From: Owenweeksia sp.
Lineage (GTDB): Bacteria > Bacteroidota > Bacteroidia > Flavobacteriales > Schleiferiaceae
DNA length: 64,000 bases
Assembly: GCA_002695025.1 (NCBI GenBank)
Contig: NZNV01000017.1
Span: forward strand, 124,001-188,000
Direction of reading: 5' to 3'
The position numbers and the translations under genes are program-made. A model generated the notes under the pieces. That model did not search any database, had not been told where the DNA came from, and saw only the letters and a list, made by a program, of their open reading frames with translations. Positions 16,298 through 24,949 of the stretch are shown here, piece by piece. How positions within the stretch are numbered: position 1 is the first letter of the stretch; every line of letters starts with the position of its first letter.

Positions 16298-18703
16298 ATG
16301 AAAAAAACTATTAAAAAGGTGGCAGTGCTGGGTTCCGGTATTATGGGGTCCCGTATTGCATGCCATTTCGCCAACATAGGTGTAAAGGTTTTACTGCTTG
16401 ATATGGTGCCACGTGAGCTTACGGATGCTGAAAAGTCCAGAGGCCTGTCACTGGAAGATAAAGTAGTACGCAACCGCATTGTAAACGAAGCGCTGCAAAG
16501 CACGCTTAAGAGCAATCCTTCACCCATCTACGACAAGGATTTTGCGAGCCGTATCGCCACAGGAAATTTTGATGATGACCTGGAAAAGATAAAGGATTAT
16601 GACTGGGTCATTGAGGTGATAGTGGAGCGCCTGGACATCAAGAAGCAAATGTTTGAAAAAGTAGACCGCTTCCGCAAGGAAGGTACTTTTATATCCTCAA
16701 ACACTTCCGGTATACCCATTCACCTGATGGCCGAGGGGCGCAGTGACGATTTTAAGAAGTATTTCTGTGGAACGCACTTCTTTAACCCGCCACGCTACCT
16801 GGAGTTGCTGGAAATCATACCTACTCCCCATACTGATAAGGAAGTGGTGGATTTCCTTATGCATTATGGAGATGTTTACCTGGGCAAGACCACAGTGTTG
16901 TGTAAGGATACTCCCGCCTTTATTGCTAACCGTGTAGGGATCTTCGGTATTATGGATCTCTTTAACAGCGTTCAGGAGCTTGGGCTGTCCGTAGAAGATG
17001 TGGATAAGCTCACCGGACCGTTGATCGGTAGACCTAAATCTGCTACTTTCCGCACTGCGGATGTGGTGGGATTGGATACCCTGATCCACGTAGCTAACGG
17101 TTTGCACGAGGCTGCTAAGGATGATGAGCGCAGAGAAGTTTTTAAACTCCCTGATTTCCTCCGGAAAATGCAGGAGAACAATTGGCTGGGATCAAAATCC
17201 GGTCAGGGTTTTTATAAAAAAGTTAAAGGAGACGATGGGCAAAGCGAGATACTTTCGTTAGACCTCGATACGCTGGAATATACTCCACAGCAGAAATCGA
17301 AATTTCCCGTATTGGAACAAACCAAGCCTATTGATGACGTAAAAAAGCGTTTTAAAGTACTGATCGGTGGAAAGGATAAGGCCGGGGAATTTTATCGTAA
17401 ATCCCTGGGAGGTTTGTTCGCCTATGTGTCCAATCGTATTCCTGAGATTTCGGATGAATTATACCGGATAGATGAGGCCATGCGTGCCGGTTTTGGCTGG
17501 CAGCACGGGCCCTTTGAAATATGGGATGCTGTAGGTTTGGAAAAAGGTCTGGAACTTATTGAACAAAGCGGGCATAAAGCAGCTGGCTGGGTTAATGAGA
17601 TGAAACAGGCCGGTGTTAATTCTTTTTATGAGGTAAAGGAAGAGATATTGCATTACTATTCCATTCCGGATGAAAAGATGGTAGAGGTGCCGGGTATTCG
17701 CAACTTTATAATCCTGGATCACATACGACCTACCAAAACGGTATGGAGTAACGATGAGTGCAGCGTTGAAGACCTCGGAGATGGTATTCTGAATATAGAG
17801 TTCCGCTCCAAGATGAACTCATTGGGAAGTGGTGTCCTGTCGGGTATCAATAAAGGGATTGAACTGGCAGAGAAAGATTTCCGGGGGGTGGTCATCGGTA
17901 ACCATGGTCAGAACTTTTCAGTAGGAGCTAACCTCGGGATGATCTTTATGATGGCTGTTGAGCAGGAATATGATGAACTCAATTTTGCCATTAAATACTT
18001 CCAGGATACGATGATGCGTGTACGCTATTCGAGTATCCCCGTAGTGGTGGCACCGCATACCATGGCCCTGGGTGGGGGGTGTGAAATGACCCTTCATGCA
18101 GATGCCGTTCAGGCAGCTGCAGAAACGTATATAGGCCTGGTGGAGTTTGGTGTGGGAGTGATCCCGGGTGGTGGTGGAACCAAAGAACTCACGCGTAAAG
18201 CCTCCCAACGTTATGTTAAGGATGATGTGGAGTTGAACGCTTACCGCGAGAACCTTATCAAGATTGCACAGGCCAAAGTCTCTACATCTGCCGAAGAAGC
18301 CTTTGATCTGGGGTTCCTAGTTCGTGGCCGTGATGGCATAAGTATGAATAAACGCAGGCAAATTGCGGATGCAAAAGCACGTGCGATAGCCTTGGCAGAG
18401 TCCGGCTACCACATGCCGGTTAAGGAGAAGGATATTAAAGTGCTGGGGAAAGAAGCCTTAGGAGCCTTTGTGGTGGGTGCCCACCAGATGTTGGAAGGAG
18501 GTTATATCTCGGAGTATGAAAAGAAAATGGTGGAAAAGCTGGGTTACGTAATGGCCGGGGGTGCGCTCAGTGAGCCGGCCTATGTGTCTGAACAATATTT
18601 GCTTGACCTGGAAAGAGAGGCGTTCCTGAGCCTTTGCAGCGAAAAGAAAACGCTGGAGCGGATCCAGCATATGCTGAAAACCGGGAAACCGCTTCGTAAT
18701 TAA
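16298..18703 (+). CDS. 3-hydroxyacyl-CoA dehydrogenase / enoyl-CoA hydratase, FadN-like
   Basis: An 801-residue two-part beta-oxidation enzyme. The N-terminal NAD-binding domain has GSGIMG at residues 12-17, and the dehydrogenase catalytic region GTHFFNPPRYLELLEIIP follows. A second dehydrogenase C-domain lies at about 300-400, and the C-terminal third is an enoyl-CoA hydratase domain with MALGGGCEMTLHAD and EFGVGVIPGGGGT. The order (dehydrogenase first, hydratase last) matches Bacillus FadN and Bacteroidota homologues, not Escherichia FadB/FadJ. It is the second gene of the marR operon; the thiolase follows after 15 bases. Confidence 0.93.
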   Translation: MKKTIKKVAVLGSGIMGSRIACHFANIGVKVLLLDMVPRELTDAEKSRGLSLEDKVVRNRIVNEALQSTLKSNPSPIYDKDFASRIATGNFDDDLEKIKDYDWVIEVIVERLDIKKQMFEKVDRFRKEGTFISSNTSGIPIHLMAEGRSDDFKKYFCGTHFFNPPRYLELLEIIPTPHTDKEVVDFLMHYGDVYLGKTTVLCKDTPAFIANRVGIFGIMDLFNSVQELGLSVEDVDKLTGPLIGRPKSATFRTADVVGLDTLIHVANGLHEAAKDDERREVFKLPDFLRKMQENNWLGSKSGQGFYKKVKGDDGQSEILSLDLDTLEYTPQQKSKFPVLEQTKPIDDVKKRFKVLIGGKDKAGEFYRKSLGGLFAYVSNRIPEISDELYRIDEAMRAGFGWQHGPFEIWDAVGLEKGLELIEQSGHKAAGWVNEMKQAGVNSFYEVKEEILHYYSIPDEKMVEVPGIRNFIILDHIRPTKTVWSNDECSVEDLGDGILNIEFRSKMNSLGSGVLSGINKGIELAEKDFRGVVIGNHGQNFSVGANLGMIFMMAVEQEYDELNFAIKYFQDTMMRVRYSSIPVVVAPHTMALGGGCEMTLHADAVQAAAETYIGLVEFGVGVIPGGGGTKELTRKASQRYVKDDVELNAYRENLIKIAQAKVSTSAEEAFDLGFLVRGRDGISMNKRRQIADAKARAIALAESGYHMPVKEKDIKVLGKEALGAFVVGAHQMLEGGYISEYEKKMVEKLGYVMAGGALSEPAYVSEQYLLDLEREAFLSLCSEKKTLERIQHMLKTGKPLRN

Positions 18704-18718
18704 GAACAGAAAAAATTA

Positions 18719-19906
18719 ATGGGAATCATGCAAGAAGCTTATATAGTTGCCGCTAAAAGAACTGCTGTAGGTAAGGCCCCTCGTGGAGTGTTCCGCTTTA
18801 CCCGTCCTGATGACCTGGCGGCAATGGTCATACAGAATCTGCTGGAAGAAGTTCCGGCCCTGGACAAAGAACGCATCGATGATGTAATAGTAGGAAACGC
18901 AATGCCGGAAGCCGAACAGGGCCTCAACGTGGGAAGATTGATCTCACTGATGGGCTTGCAAACCGAAAAGGTACCCGGGGTTACGGTAAACCGCTATTGC
19001 TCATCAGGTATCGAAACCATCGCCATAGCTACGGCCAAGATCAGAAGTGGTATGGCGGACTGCATCATTGCAGGGGGAACCGAAAGTATGAGCTATATCC
19101 CCATGGGGGGCTTTAAGGTCACCCCTAATTATGGAGTTGCCAAACAACATGCGGACTGGTATAATAATATGGGGCTTACCGCTGAAGCAGTGGCCGAAAA
19201 ATATAAGGTAAGCCGGGAGGATCAGGATGCTTTTGCCCTGCGCTCACACCAAAGAGCCTTAAAAGCTATAGAAGAGGGTAGATTCAAAGAAGAAATTGTG
19301 CCCATTGAGGTTGAAGAAAATTACCTGGATGAAAACGAAAAGCGCCAAAGCCGTGCCTATACAGTAGATACCGATGAAGGCCCTCGTAAGGATACTTCTT
19401 TGGAAGCTCTTTCACGGCTCAGGCCGGTCTTTGCTCAAAAAGGAAGTGTTACTGCGGGTAATTCCTCGCAAACCTCCGATGGAGCAGCTTTCACTATTGT
19501 AATGAGTGAAAAGATGGTAAAGGAGTTGGGTTTACAGCCCATAGCTCGTTTGGTGTCTTATGGTGTGGCTGGCGTAGAACCCCGCATTATGGGCATTGGT
19601 CCGGTAAAAGCTATTCCTAAGGCTTTGGATATGGCGGGGATGCAACTGAAGGATATAGAAATTATAGAACTCAACGAGGCTTTTGCTTCCCAATCTCTGG
19701 CGGTAGCCAGGGAATTGGATATTAATCAGGATATACTGAACGTAAACGGGGGCGCTATTTCCATGGGGCATCCACTAGGGTGCACCGGAGCTAAGCTTAC
19801 TGTTCAGGCTCTGCATGAATTAAAAAGAAGAGGACAAAAATACGGTATGGTTACCATGTGCGTAGGAACCGGGCAGGGAGCTGCCGGCATTTACGAAATG
19901 ATGTAA
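18719..19906 (+). CDS. Acetyl-CoA acyltransferase (thiolase), FadA-like
   Basis: A 395-residue thiolase that cleaves 3-ketoacyl-CoA. Three thiolase signatures are present: the acyl-accepting Cys in [10 protein letters not shown] (residue 94), [15 protein letters not shown] with the active-site His, and the C-terminal [14 protein letters not shown] cysteine. The start may be ATG 18719 or ATG 18728 (MQEAYIV), the latter giving a more typical N-terminus. Third gene of the marR-fadN-fadA operon. A strong terminator follows 20 bases after the stop, so the operon ends here. Confidence 0.94.
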   Translation: MGIMQEAYIVAAKRTAVGKAPRGVFRFTRPDDLAAMVIQNLLEEVPALDKERIDDVIVGNAMPEAEQGLNVGRLISLMGLQTEKVPGVTVNRYCSSGIETIAIATAKIRSGMADCIIAGGTESMSYIPMGGFKVTPNYGVAKQHADWYNNMGLTAEAVAEKYKVSREDQDAFALRSHQRALKAIEEGRFKEEIVPIEVEENYLDENEKRQSRAYTVDTDEGPRKDTSLEALSRLRPVFAQKGSVTAGNSSQTSDGAAFTIVMSEKMVKELGLQPIARLVSYGVAGVEPRIMGIGPVKAIPKALDMAGMQLKDIEIIELNEAFASQSLAVARELDINQDILNVNGGAISMGHPLGCTGAKLTVQALHELKRRGQKYGMVTMCVGTGQGAAGIYEMM

Positions 19907-19924
19907 AGGTGATTCCAATCCTGT

Positions 19925-19955
19925 AAAAAGCCCCGCTATAAGCGGGGCTTTTTTA
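19925..19955 (+). terminator. Terminator of the marR-fadN-fadA operon
   Basis: An 11-bp stem (AAAGCCCCGCT/AGCGGGGCTTT) with a three-base loop, followed by a T run. It separates the operon from the unrelated genes that precede fadE. Confidence 0.9.
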
Positions 19956-20143
19956 TTCCTGAATAATTCCTTAGTGACGTTTGGTTTAATGATTATTAGC
20001 TTTTGCAGTCCTTTTTTTTGAATTCATTTGCAAAAAATAGTACAGTAAGTTGATAAGCGTGATGAAATAAAATAAGATAATCCTCTGGTTTGAAATAGTG
20101 AGAATTTAGGTTGTAATATTCGGTTTTTTGAGAGGAAAGGGAG

Positions 20144-20177
20144 ATTCTAGTTTAGCCTCATCACTAAAAACTAGAAT
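20144..20177 (+). promoter_or_regulatory. 5'-UTR hairpin just before the CDP-alcohol phosphotransferase start
   Basis: Two perfect 10-base arms (ATTCTAGTTT and AAACTAGAAT) flank a 14-base loop and end three bases before the ATG at 20181, so the stem would mask the ribosome binding site. It has no T-run, so it is not a terminator. A TAATATTC box at 20114-20121, 21 bases after a TTTG, could be the promoter. The rest of the gap from 19956 holds no gene I can support. Confidence 0.4.
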
Positions 20178-20180
20178 ACC

Positions 20181-20786
20181 ATGAAATGGAACATCCCACA
20201 ATTATTGATCATGGCGCGTTTTCTGATGGCGCCAGTGATGTTGATCACCGCATGGAATTACCAGGAGAAGGCTACCTGGTTGATTGTTTTTTTATTGTAC
20301 CTGGGCTTTATGTCAGATGTTTTTGACGGTATAATCGCCCGTCAGCAAGGAATATCCAGTGCAAAGTTGCGAAGAATAGATAGCCAGGTTGACATGATCT
20401 TCTGGCTAAGTGCTGGTTTTTCTCTTTGGTTTATAGCCCCGGAGATTATTCTCAGGAATAAAGGAGGTATATCACTCATCTTCATAATGGAGGCTTCCTG
20501 TTATCTCGTGAGCCTTTTGAAATTCGGTAAAGAAACCTGTACACATGCCTGGCTATCCAAGTTTTGGGGTATCACCCTATTAGTAGCTTTTACGGCTATG
20601 TTGGGTTTCAGAAGTGATGGTTTTTTCTACCATCTCTGCCTGGTAGCGGGTGTGATTTCGCACCTGGATCGCATTGCCATTACACTTATTCTTCCTCAAT
20701 GGACGCATGATGTACCCAGTGCTTATCACGCCTGGTTGATCAGCAAAGGCAAGGATTTCAAAAGATTTAAACTTCTTAATGGTTAA
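20181..20786 (+). CDS. CDP-alcohol phosphotransferase family membrane protein
   Basis: A 201-residue polytopic protein. The signature is DGIIAR, eight residues on, then RIDSQVD, but the glycine of the consensus (DGx2ARx8Gx3Dx3D) is a leucine (KLRRIDSQVD). All catalytic aspartates remain. From memory, a Bacteroidota subfamily shares the LRRxDSxVD variant, so the change may not mean inactivity. The headgroup substrate is unknown. It lies between the fad operon terminator and a T9SS protein, with a hairpin immediately before its start, and may be expressed alone. Confidence 0.75.
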   Translation: MKWNIPQLLIMARFLMAPVMLITAWNYQEKATWLIVFLLYLGFMSDVFDGIIARQQGISSAKLRRIDSQVDMIFWLSAGFSLWFIAPEIILRNKGGISLIFIMEASCYLVSLLKFGKETCTHAWLSKFWGITLLVAFTAMLGFRSDGFFYHLCLVAGVISHLDRIAITLILPQWTHDVPSAYHAWLISKGKDFKRFKLLNG

Positions 20787-20925
20787 GAAATGAATACTGG
20801 TATTCAACTACAAAGAGAGGAAACCGGGAATTCCCCGCTTTTCTGGCAGGCCAGTTACATCTTGCAATTGCAGGTGTTAGAAACTTACAACGAGATCTAT
20901 TGATTTGTCCTTAAATTAAATTCAT

Positions 20926-20950
20926 AAAAACAGCCTCCGGGCTGTTTTTT
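20926..20950 (+). terminator. Rho-independent terminator
   Basis: AAAACAGCC and GGCTGTTTT flank a four-base loop and a T-run follows. It ends the transcript of the CDP-alcohol phosphotransferase gene. Confidence 0.8.
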
Positions 20951-21033
20951 TATTTATTTTCAACTAGATGGCCCTTTTTCAGCGTATTTCGCGTAATGCT
21001 TTAATGAAAAGGCCGCTATATCGAAGCACAATT

Positions 21034-22758
21034 ATGAAGATCAATAGCATCCTGTTATTTTTGATTTTTTCCACGCTAACTGTGGGTCAGATCCCTTTTC
21101 CCTCTACTCAAGCTATCTGGGTGAATACGGTTTATAGTATTTTGGAGCAACAGGGAGCCCCTCCTCAACATCTGCTTAGCCAGGTTGAAAACCTCTGTCT
21201 CAGCGATAAAGACACTATCATTTACGGTAAAAAGTATAAAAAACTCAGGGTTTGCGCAGGTCCTTATCGCGGTGCCATAAGGCAGGCTGGACAAAGGGTT
21301 TATTTCATTCCTCCCGGTGCTTATCTCGAATATATATTGTACGATTTCGGGGTGAATATAGGAGATGTCATTTCCAATGTATACATGGAAGAAGCATCTA
21401 ATTACGGATTACCGGTTATCGGTCAACTGGAAGTAGAAGCCATTGATTATGCCTGGATAGGCGGGGAATACCGTAAAAGAATACATTTTCAGGGAGCTCA
21501 GGGCGGCAGATGGATAGAAGGAGTGGGTTGTACACGAGGTTTTCTTAAGAGTCCTTTTTCCAGCAATCTTTCTGTATTGAATAAACTGGAGTGCATGAGT
21601 GAAAATGATACTTCACGCTATCCAGTCTTGTCGCTTCACCCTTGTAACCTGCCCACCCTATCCCCGGTAAACTATTACGTAGATATCTACGCGGAAGTGA
21701 AAAATGGCAATGGCGATCCTCTTCCCAATTACGCTGTCTATATAGGCGGAGGTTCTGGCCAGGGAGGTGAGCCGCTCAAAAAACTAATCACGGGTCCCAA
21801 CGGAAAGATTCATGATTCGCTTATCCCGGGTAATACCCCAAGCCTGTATGCTTATGTGTACGATTGTTTTGCTGAGAAAGTGATGGATTTTGAAATTGCA
21901 ATGGCTAATACAGAATCGGACAGTACTCACTTTAAGTTTGTACTTACCTGCCCCGGTGATACCTGTGACGTTGTCCTTTCGCATTCACTAGTGGATGCTG
22001 ATGCCAGTTTATTCCGCTTTGAATATGAAGCTGTAGGGGATGCCCCCCAGTCTGCAAATCCCACATGGACTTTCTCGGATGGGGAAATTTTTAGTGGTAA
22101 ATCAGGAATTGAAAGGATTGTAGAGCCTGGTAATTTCACATATTGCGTAGATCTGGGGTGCGGACCCAGTACTTGCCAAAACATGTATGCGGACCCTAAT
22201 TGTAGGGCAGAGTTTTTCTTAGATACCGTGAACTCCATCGTTTTCAACGGGAATATTATTTTCTGGAAAAACACCAAACCAGGTACCCAATATTCCTATG
22301 AGTGGAATTTTGGGGATGGCGCTATCTCCAACAGTACGTATCCTGTACACAGCTACAGTGCTTCAGGGCATTATAACATATGCCTGACTATTACGTACAA
22401 CGATGGTGTAAAGAATTGCACACATACGTTTTGTGATACCATATTCTTTGAAAAAGCTCATCTGACCTTCCAGGTAATGGATCCGGCACTGATCTCAGTT
22501 GAGGATCCTTTGAATGACCAGGATCAGTATACCATATTCCCTAACCCTGCCTCAGAAGAGTTTACAATCAGCTGGAATGAGCATGAAAAAATGATCAGGG
22601 TTTTGCTGTATGAAATTAACGGTCATTTGGTAAGGGAATGGCCGGGAGTAGCCGAAGGCAAACAGATCATCCGGCTGGATGATATCCCTGCCGGTACTTA
22701 TATAATTAAAGCTATTATGCAGGATGCCGCGAAAACCGTCCCGCTGATAGTTGAATAA
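21034..22758 (+). CDS. T9SS-exported PKD-domain protein with C-terminal sorting domain
   Basis: A 574-residue secreted protein starting at ATG 21034 (signal peptide KINSILLFLIFSTLTVGQ). The middle is beta-rich with many cysteines and PKD-like motifs (WTFSDGEIFSG and YEWNFGDGAISNSTYPVHSY). The last 80 residues are a type A T9SS sorting domain: YTIFPNPASEEFTI, then LLYEINGHLVREW and PAGTYIIKAI. Export through the T9SS and surface attachment or release are therefore expected. Substrate or partner is unknown. An in-frame ATG at 20968 would add 22 residues before the signal peptide and is rejected. Confidence 0.85.
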   Translation: MKINSILLFLIFSTLTVGQIPFPSTQAIWVNTVYSILEQQGAPPQHLLSQVENLCLSDKDTIIYGKKYKKLRVCAGPYRGAIRQAGQRVYFIPPGAYLEYILYDFGVNIGDVISNVYMEEASNYGLPVIGQLEVEAIDYAWIGGEYRKRIHFQGAQGGRWIEGVGCTRGFLKSPFSSNLSVLNKLECMSENDTSRYPVLSLHPCNLPTLSPVNYYVDIYAEVKNGNGDPLPNYAVYIGGGSGQGGEPLKKLITGPNGKIHDSLIPGNTPSLYAYVYDCFAEKVMDFEIAMANTESDSTHFKFVLTCPGDTCDVVLSHSLVDADASLFRFEYEAVGDAPQSANPTWTFSDGEIFSGKSGIERIVEPGNFTYCVDLGCGPSTCQNMYADPNCRAEFFLDTVNSIVFNGNIIFWKNTKPGTQYSYEWNFGDGAISNSTYPVHSYSASGHYNICLTITYNDGVKNCTHTFCDTIFFEKAHLTFQVMDPALISVEDPLNDQDQYTIFPNPASEEFTISWNEHEKMIRVLLYEINGHLVREWPGVAEGKQIIRLDDIPAGTYIIKAIMQDAAKTVPLIVE

Positions 22759-22862
22759 AACGAAAACAAACCAATATAAAATGAAGGACCAGAATCTGTT
22801 TTTTTTTAATGGTGTGTGAAGGTCGCACCCACTAAGGGTGAATGATCGTCATACATATTTGT

Positions 22863-23432
22863 ATGCAGAAGGATTTAGACAAAATTTTAAAAAGATGCCT
22901 GAAAAATGATCAGCGGGCGCAGCATGAACTCTATCATCTGTGCTTCGAACGCCTTATGCGTATCTGCGTCAAATTTCAGCGGAACCGGGAAGATGCAGCA
23001 GCTCTTCTGAACGATGGTTTTTTAAAGATTTTACTGAATCTCAAGAAGTATGATTTTGAAAAAGATTTTTTCCCGTGGATATCAACTATTATGGTGCGTA
23101 CGGCAATAGATCAATATAGAAAGTCAAAGGACTATAAGGAAACAATAGACTTACACGTGGATGTGTATACCTATTCCGGTCATGATGATGCAGTGGTGTA
23201 CAACGATGTGATAGATAGAATGGAACAGGTTGAAGTGGATAAAATGCTTCACAGTTTACCGGAAAACGAAAAGGTGGTATTCAACATGTTTGAAATGGAG
23301 GGTTACGCTCACAAGGAAATTGCAGAAATGCTGAATATTTCGGAGCGCAGCTCTAAACGATATCTCCAGTCTGCCAAGGCAAGGTTAAAAGAAATGCTCG
23401 AAAAAAAAACGGAAATTAAAAAGGTAGTTTGA
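22863..23432 (+). CDS. ECF-type RNA polymerase sigma factor
   Basis: About 189 residues from ATG 22863 (MQKDLDKILK); an upstream ATG at 22842 would add seven residues. Region 2 carries RAQHELYHLCFERLMRICVK and FFPWISTIMVRTAIDQYRKS; region 4 carries LPENEKVVFNMFEMEGYAHK and LNISERSSKRYLQSAKARLK with its DNA-reading helix. It overlaps the next gene by one base (TGATG), so it is translationally coupled to a membrane protein that is probably its regulator. Confidence 0.9.
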   Translation: MQKDLDKILKRCLKNDQRAQHELYHLCFERLMRICVKFQRNREDAAALLNDGFLKILLNLKKYDFEKDFFPWISTIMVRTAIDQYRKSKDYKETIDLHVDVYTYSGHDDAVVYNDVIDRMEQVEVDKMLHSLPENEKVVFNMFEMEGYAHKEIAEMLNISERSSKRYLQSAKARLKEMLEKKTEIKKVV

Positions 23433-24817
23433 TGTCAGGAGAGTGGAATAAACTGAAGGAAAAGCTTGAGGCCAGGGATTTGCAACCCAGGGCATCTGAC
23501 TGGGATAAGATGAAAACGGTCATCTCCCGGCACCCTGATCTTATGGTAATCCCCATGTATAAGCGCCCCGCTTTCAAAGGTTTTATGGCAGGTATGGCCC
23601 TGTTGATAGGTGGCGGTTTATGGTGGTTCTCCGGCAATGAAAGTGCGTCCGGTGATGAAAATAATGTGGCTGGCAGTAACGAGGTGGTGCAGGAAGCCGA
23701 GAAGCCTTCATTGGAGCCTCAGTTGAGTGGTGCCCAAAACCCCGGTTCCAAGATTGAGCAGGCCGGTAATATATCGCTAAACAAAGACGCTGCGGATGAT
23801 GAGCAAACGATGAGTAACGGTTCAGATCAATTGGCTGGAGCAAACAGCAGTTCTGAAGATATAGCAGCAAGTAATGTACTTAGGTCTGGCACAGCAGACC
23901 AGGCTTCAGAGACTGTGGATGGTCCTGAATTCATGGCATCGGTGAGTACAACGGCTGGTAATTCAGTTGCTGGTTCATCTGTTCAGCAGGATATGTCCTT
24001 GGCGGTAGGAATAAGTCCTGCCAAGAATGTGGAAGATGAGGCTTGGGATCTATTCCGCAAGTCAGTACACTTTACAGATATAGTGCCTGAAAATGAACTG
24101 CGGGATATAGCTGAAGAAAAACCCGATGAGGAGATAACCTCTTTTCTGAATCCAGCTACCGGCTTCAGGTTGGGAAGAGTGTATGCCATGGCTGATTATG
24201 CCCCTTACCTTCAAAAAGACCGTGCTTATGCTATTGGTGCCGGAATGGAGCTGGAGTTCCTGAGTCAGGGTTTTATTGCCCAAACCGGGTTATACCTTAC
24301 CCATCATAATTATCCGTATTACATTACCGACAGTACCTCTGTGTTAGATGTTACTTCTGAGGCAATAAGCCGCCTTGATTCGAGCTGGAAAATAGATGGA
24401 CCCTTTCAGGGGCACTATGAATATTTCACCGTCTATGACACCATTTATGATACAACCATAACTTATCAGCAAAATAACAGGGCAGCACACCTTGCTTACC
24501 GGTATCTTGAAGTCCCGGTGATGTTTGGGTATCGCTGGAAGAGTCGCACCGCTCACTGGAATTTTGACCTCACTGGGGGTATTATTGCCGGCTGGCTTAA
24601 CTACGATGGTTCCAATGGTGAATCCGGGGCAACGCTGAATGCGCTTAAACTGGATGTGGCATTAAGGCCGTCTGTCTCATACCAGTTCTACTCCGGGTGG
24701 AGTGTAGTAGGGCGCGTAGGTTGGAGATATAATGTATTGGATCATACCAATATGGCGAATTCCACCAAAGCTGCTAATTTTCCTTTTCTCCAACTGGGCG
24801 TGGCATACAGCTGGTAA
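23432..24817 (+). CDS. Putative anti-sigma partner with barrel-like C-terminal domain
   Basis: 461 residues from ATG 23432. The first 46 residues are charged and could be cytosolic (MSGEWNKLKEKLEARDLQPR); one membrane segment follows at about 47-67 (AFKGFMAGMALLIGGGLWWF). Residues 68-235 are a low-complexity acidic/serine-rich linker, and the C-terminal 230 residues look like an outer-membrane beta-barrel with strands such as RAYAIGAGMELEFLSQGFI and FLQLGVAYSW at the end. Coupling to the ECF sigma gene makes an anti-sigma role likely. How one chain places a helix in the inner membrane and a barrel-like domain beyond it is not clear. Confidence 0.65.
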   Translation: MSGEWNKLKEKLEARDLQPRASDWDKMKTVISRHPDLMVIPMYKRPAFKGFMAGMALLIGGGLWWFSGNESASGDENNVAGSNEVVQEAEKPSLEPQLSGAQNPGSKIEQAGNISLNKDAADDEQTMSNGSDQLAGANSSSEDIAASNVLRSGTADQASETVDGPEFMASVSTTAGNSVAGSSVQQDMSLAVGISPAKNVEDEAWDLFRKSVHFTDIVPENELRDIAEEKPDEEITSFLNPATGFRLGRVYAMADYAPYLQKDRAYAIGAGMELEFLSQGFIAQTGLYLTHHNYPYYITDSTSVLDVTSEAISRLDSSWKIDGPFQGHYEYFTVYDTIYDTTITYQQNNRAAHLAYRYLEVPVMFGYRWKSRTAHWNFDLTGGIIAGWLNYDGSNGESGATLNALKLDVALRPSVSYQFYSGWSVVGRVGWRYNVLDHTNMANSTKAANFPFLQLGVAYSW

Positions 24818-24852
24818 CCGGGTGCTTTTCTTTGGTAGACAATTTTCCTGGG

Positions 24853-24878
24853 TTTTTATTATGCGCGCATAATAAAAA
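24853..24878. promoter_or_regulatory. 26-bp perfect palindrome, second fatty-acid operator
   Basis: A perfect inverted repeat with the same 18-bp core as the site at 15791-15814 (TATTATGCGCGCATAATA, here 24857-24874). Its centre is at 24865.5, again exactly 17.5 bases before a -7-like box (24883-24890). This suggests control of the acyl-CoA dehydrogenase by the MarR-type protein at 15855. Confidence 0.8.
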
Positions 24879-24882
24879 ATTG

Positions 24883-24890
24883 TAATTTAG
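24883..24890 (+). promoter_or_regulatory. -7-like box of the acyl-CoA dehydrogenase gene
   Basis: TAATTTAG differs from TAnnTTTG at one position. The spacing to the palindrome equals that of the marR promoter. Confidence 0.5.
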
Positions 24891-24949
24891 TCGGACATCA
24901 GAATCTCTGATGAAAGGTTAATTACGAACTGAAAAACTGTCTGTTTCCA

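Noticed and set aside
20387-20420. Loss of activity of the CDP-alcohol phosphotransferase because of the Gly to Leu change
   Set aside because: All catalytic aspartates are present and, from memory, a Bacteroidota subfamily shares this variant, so I did not call it a pseudogene.
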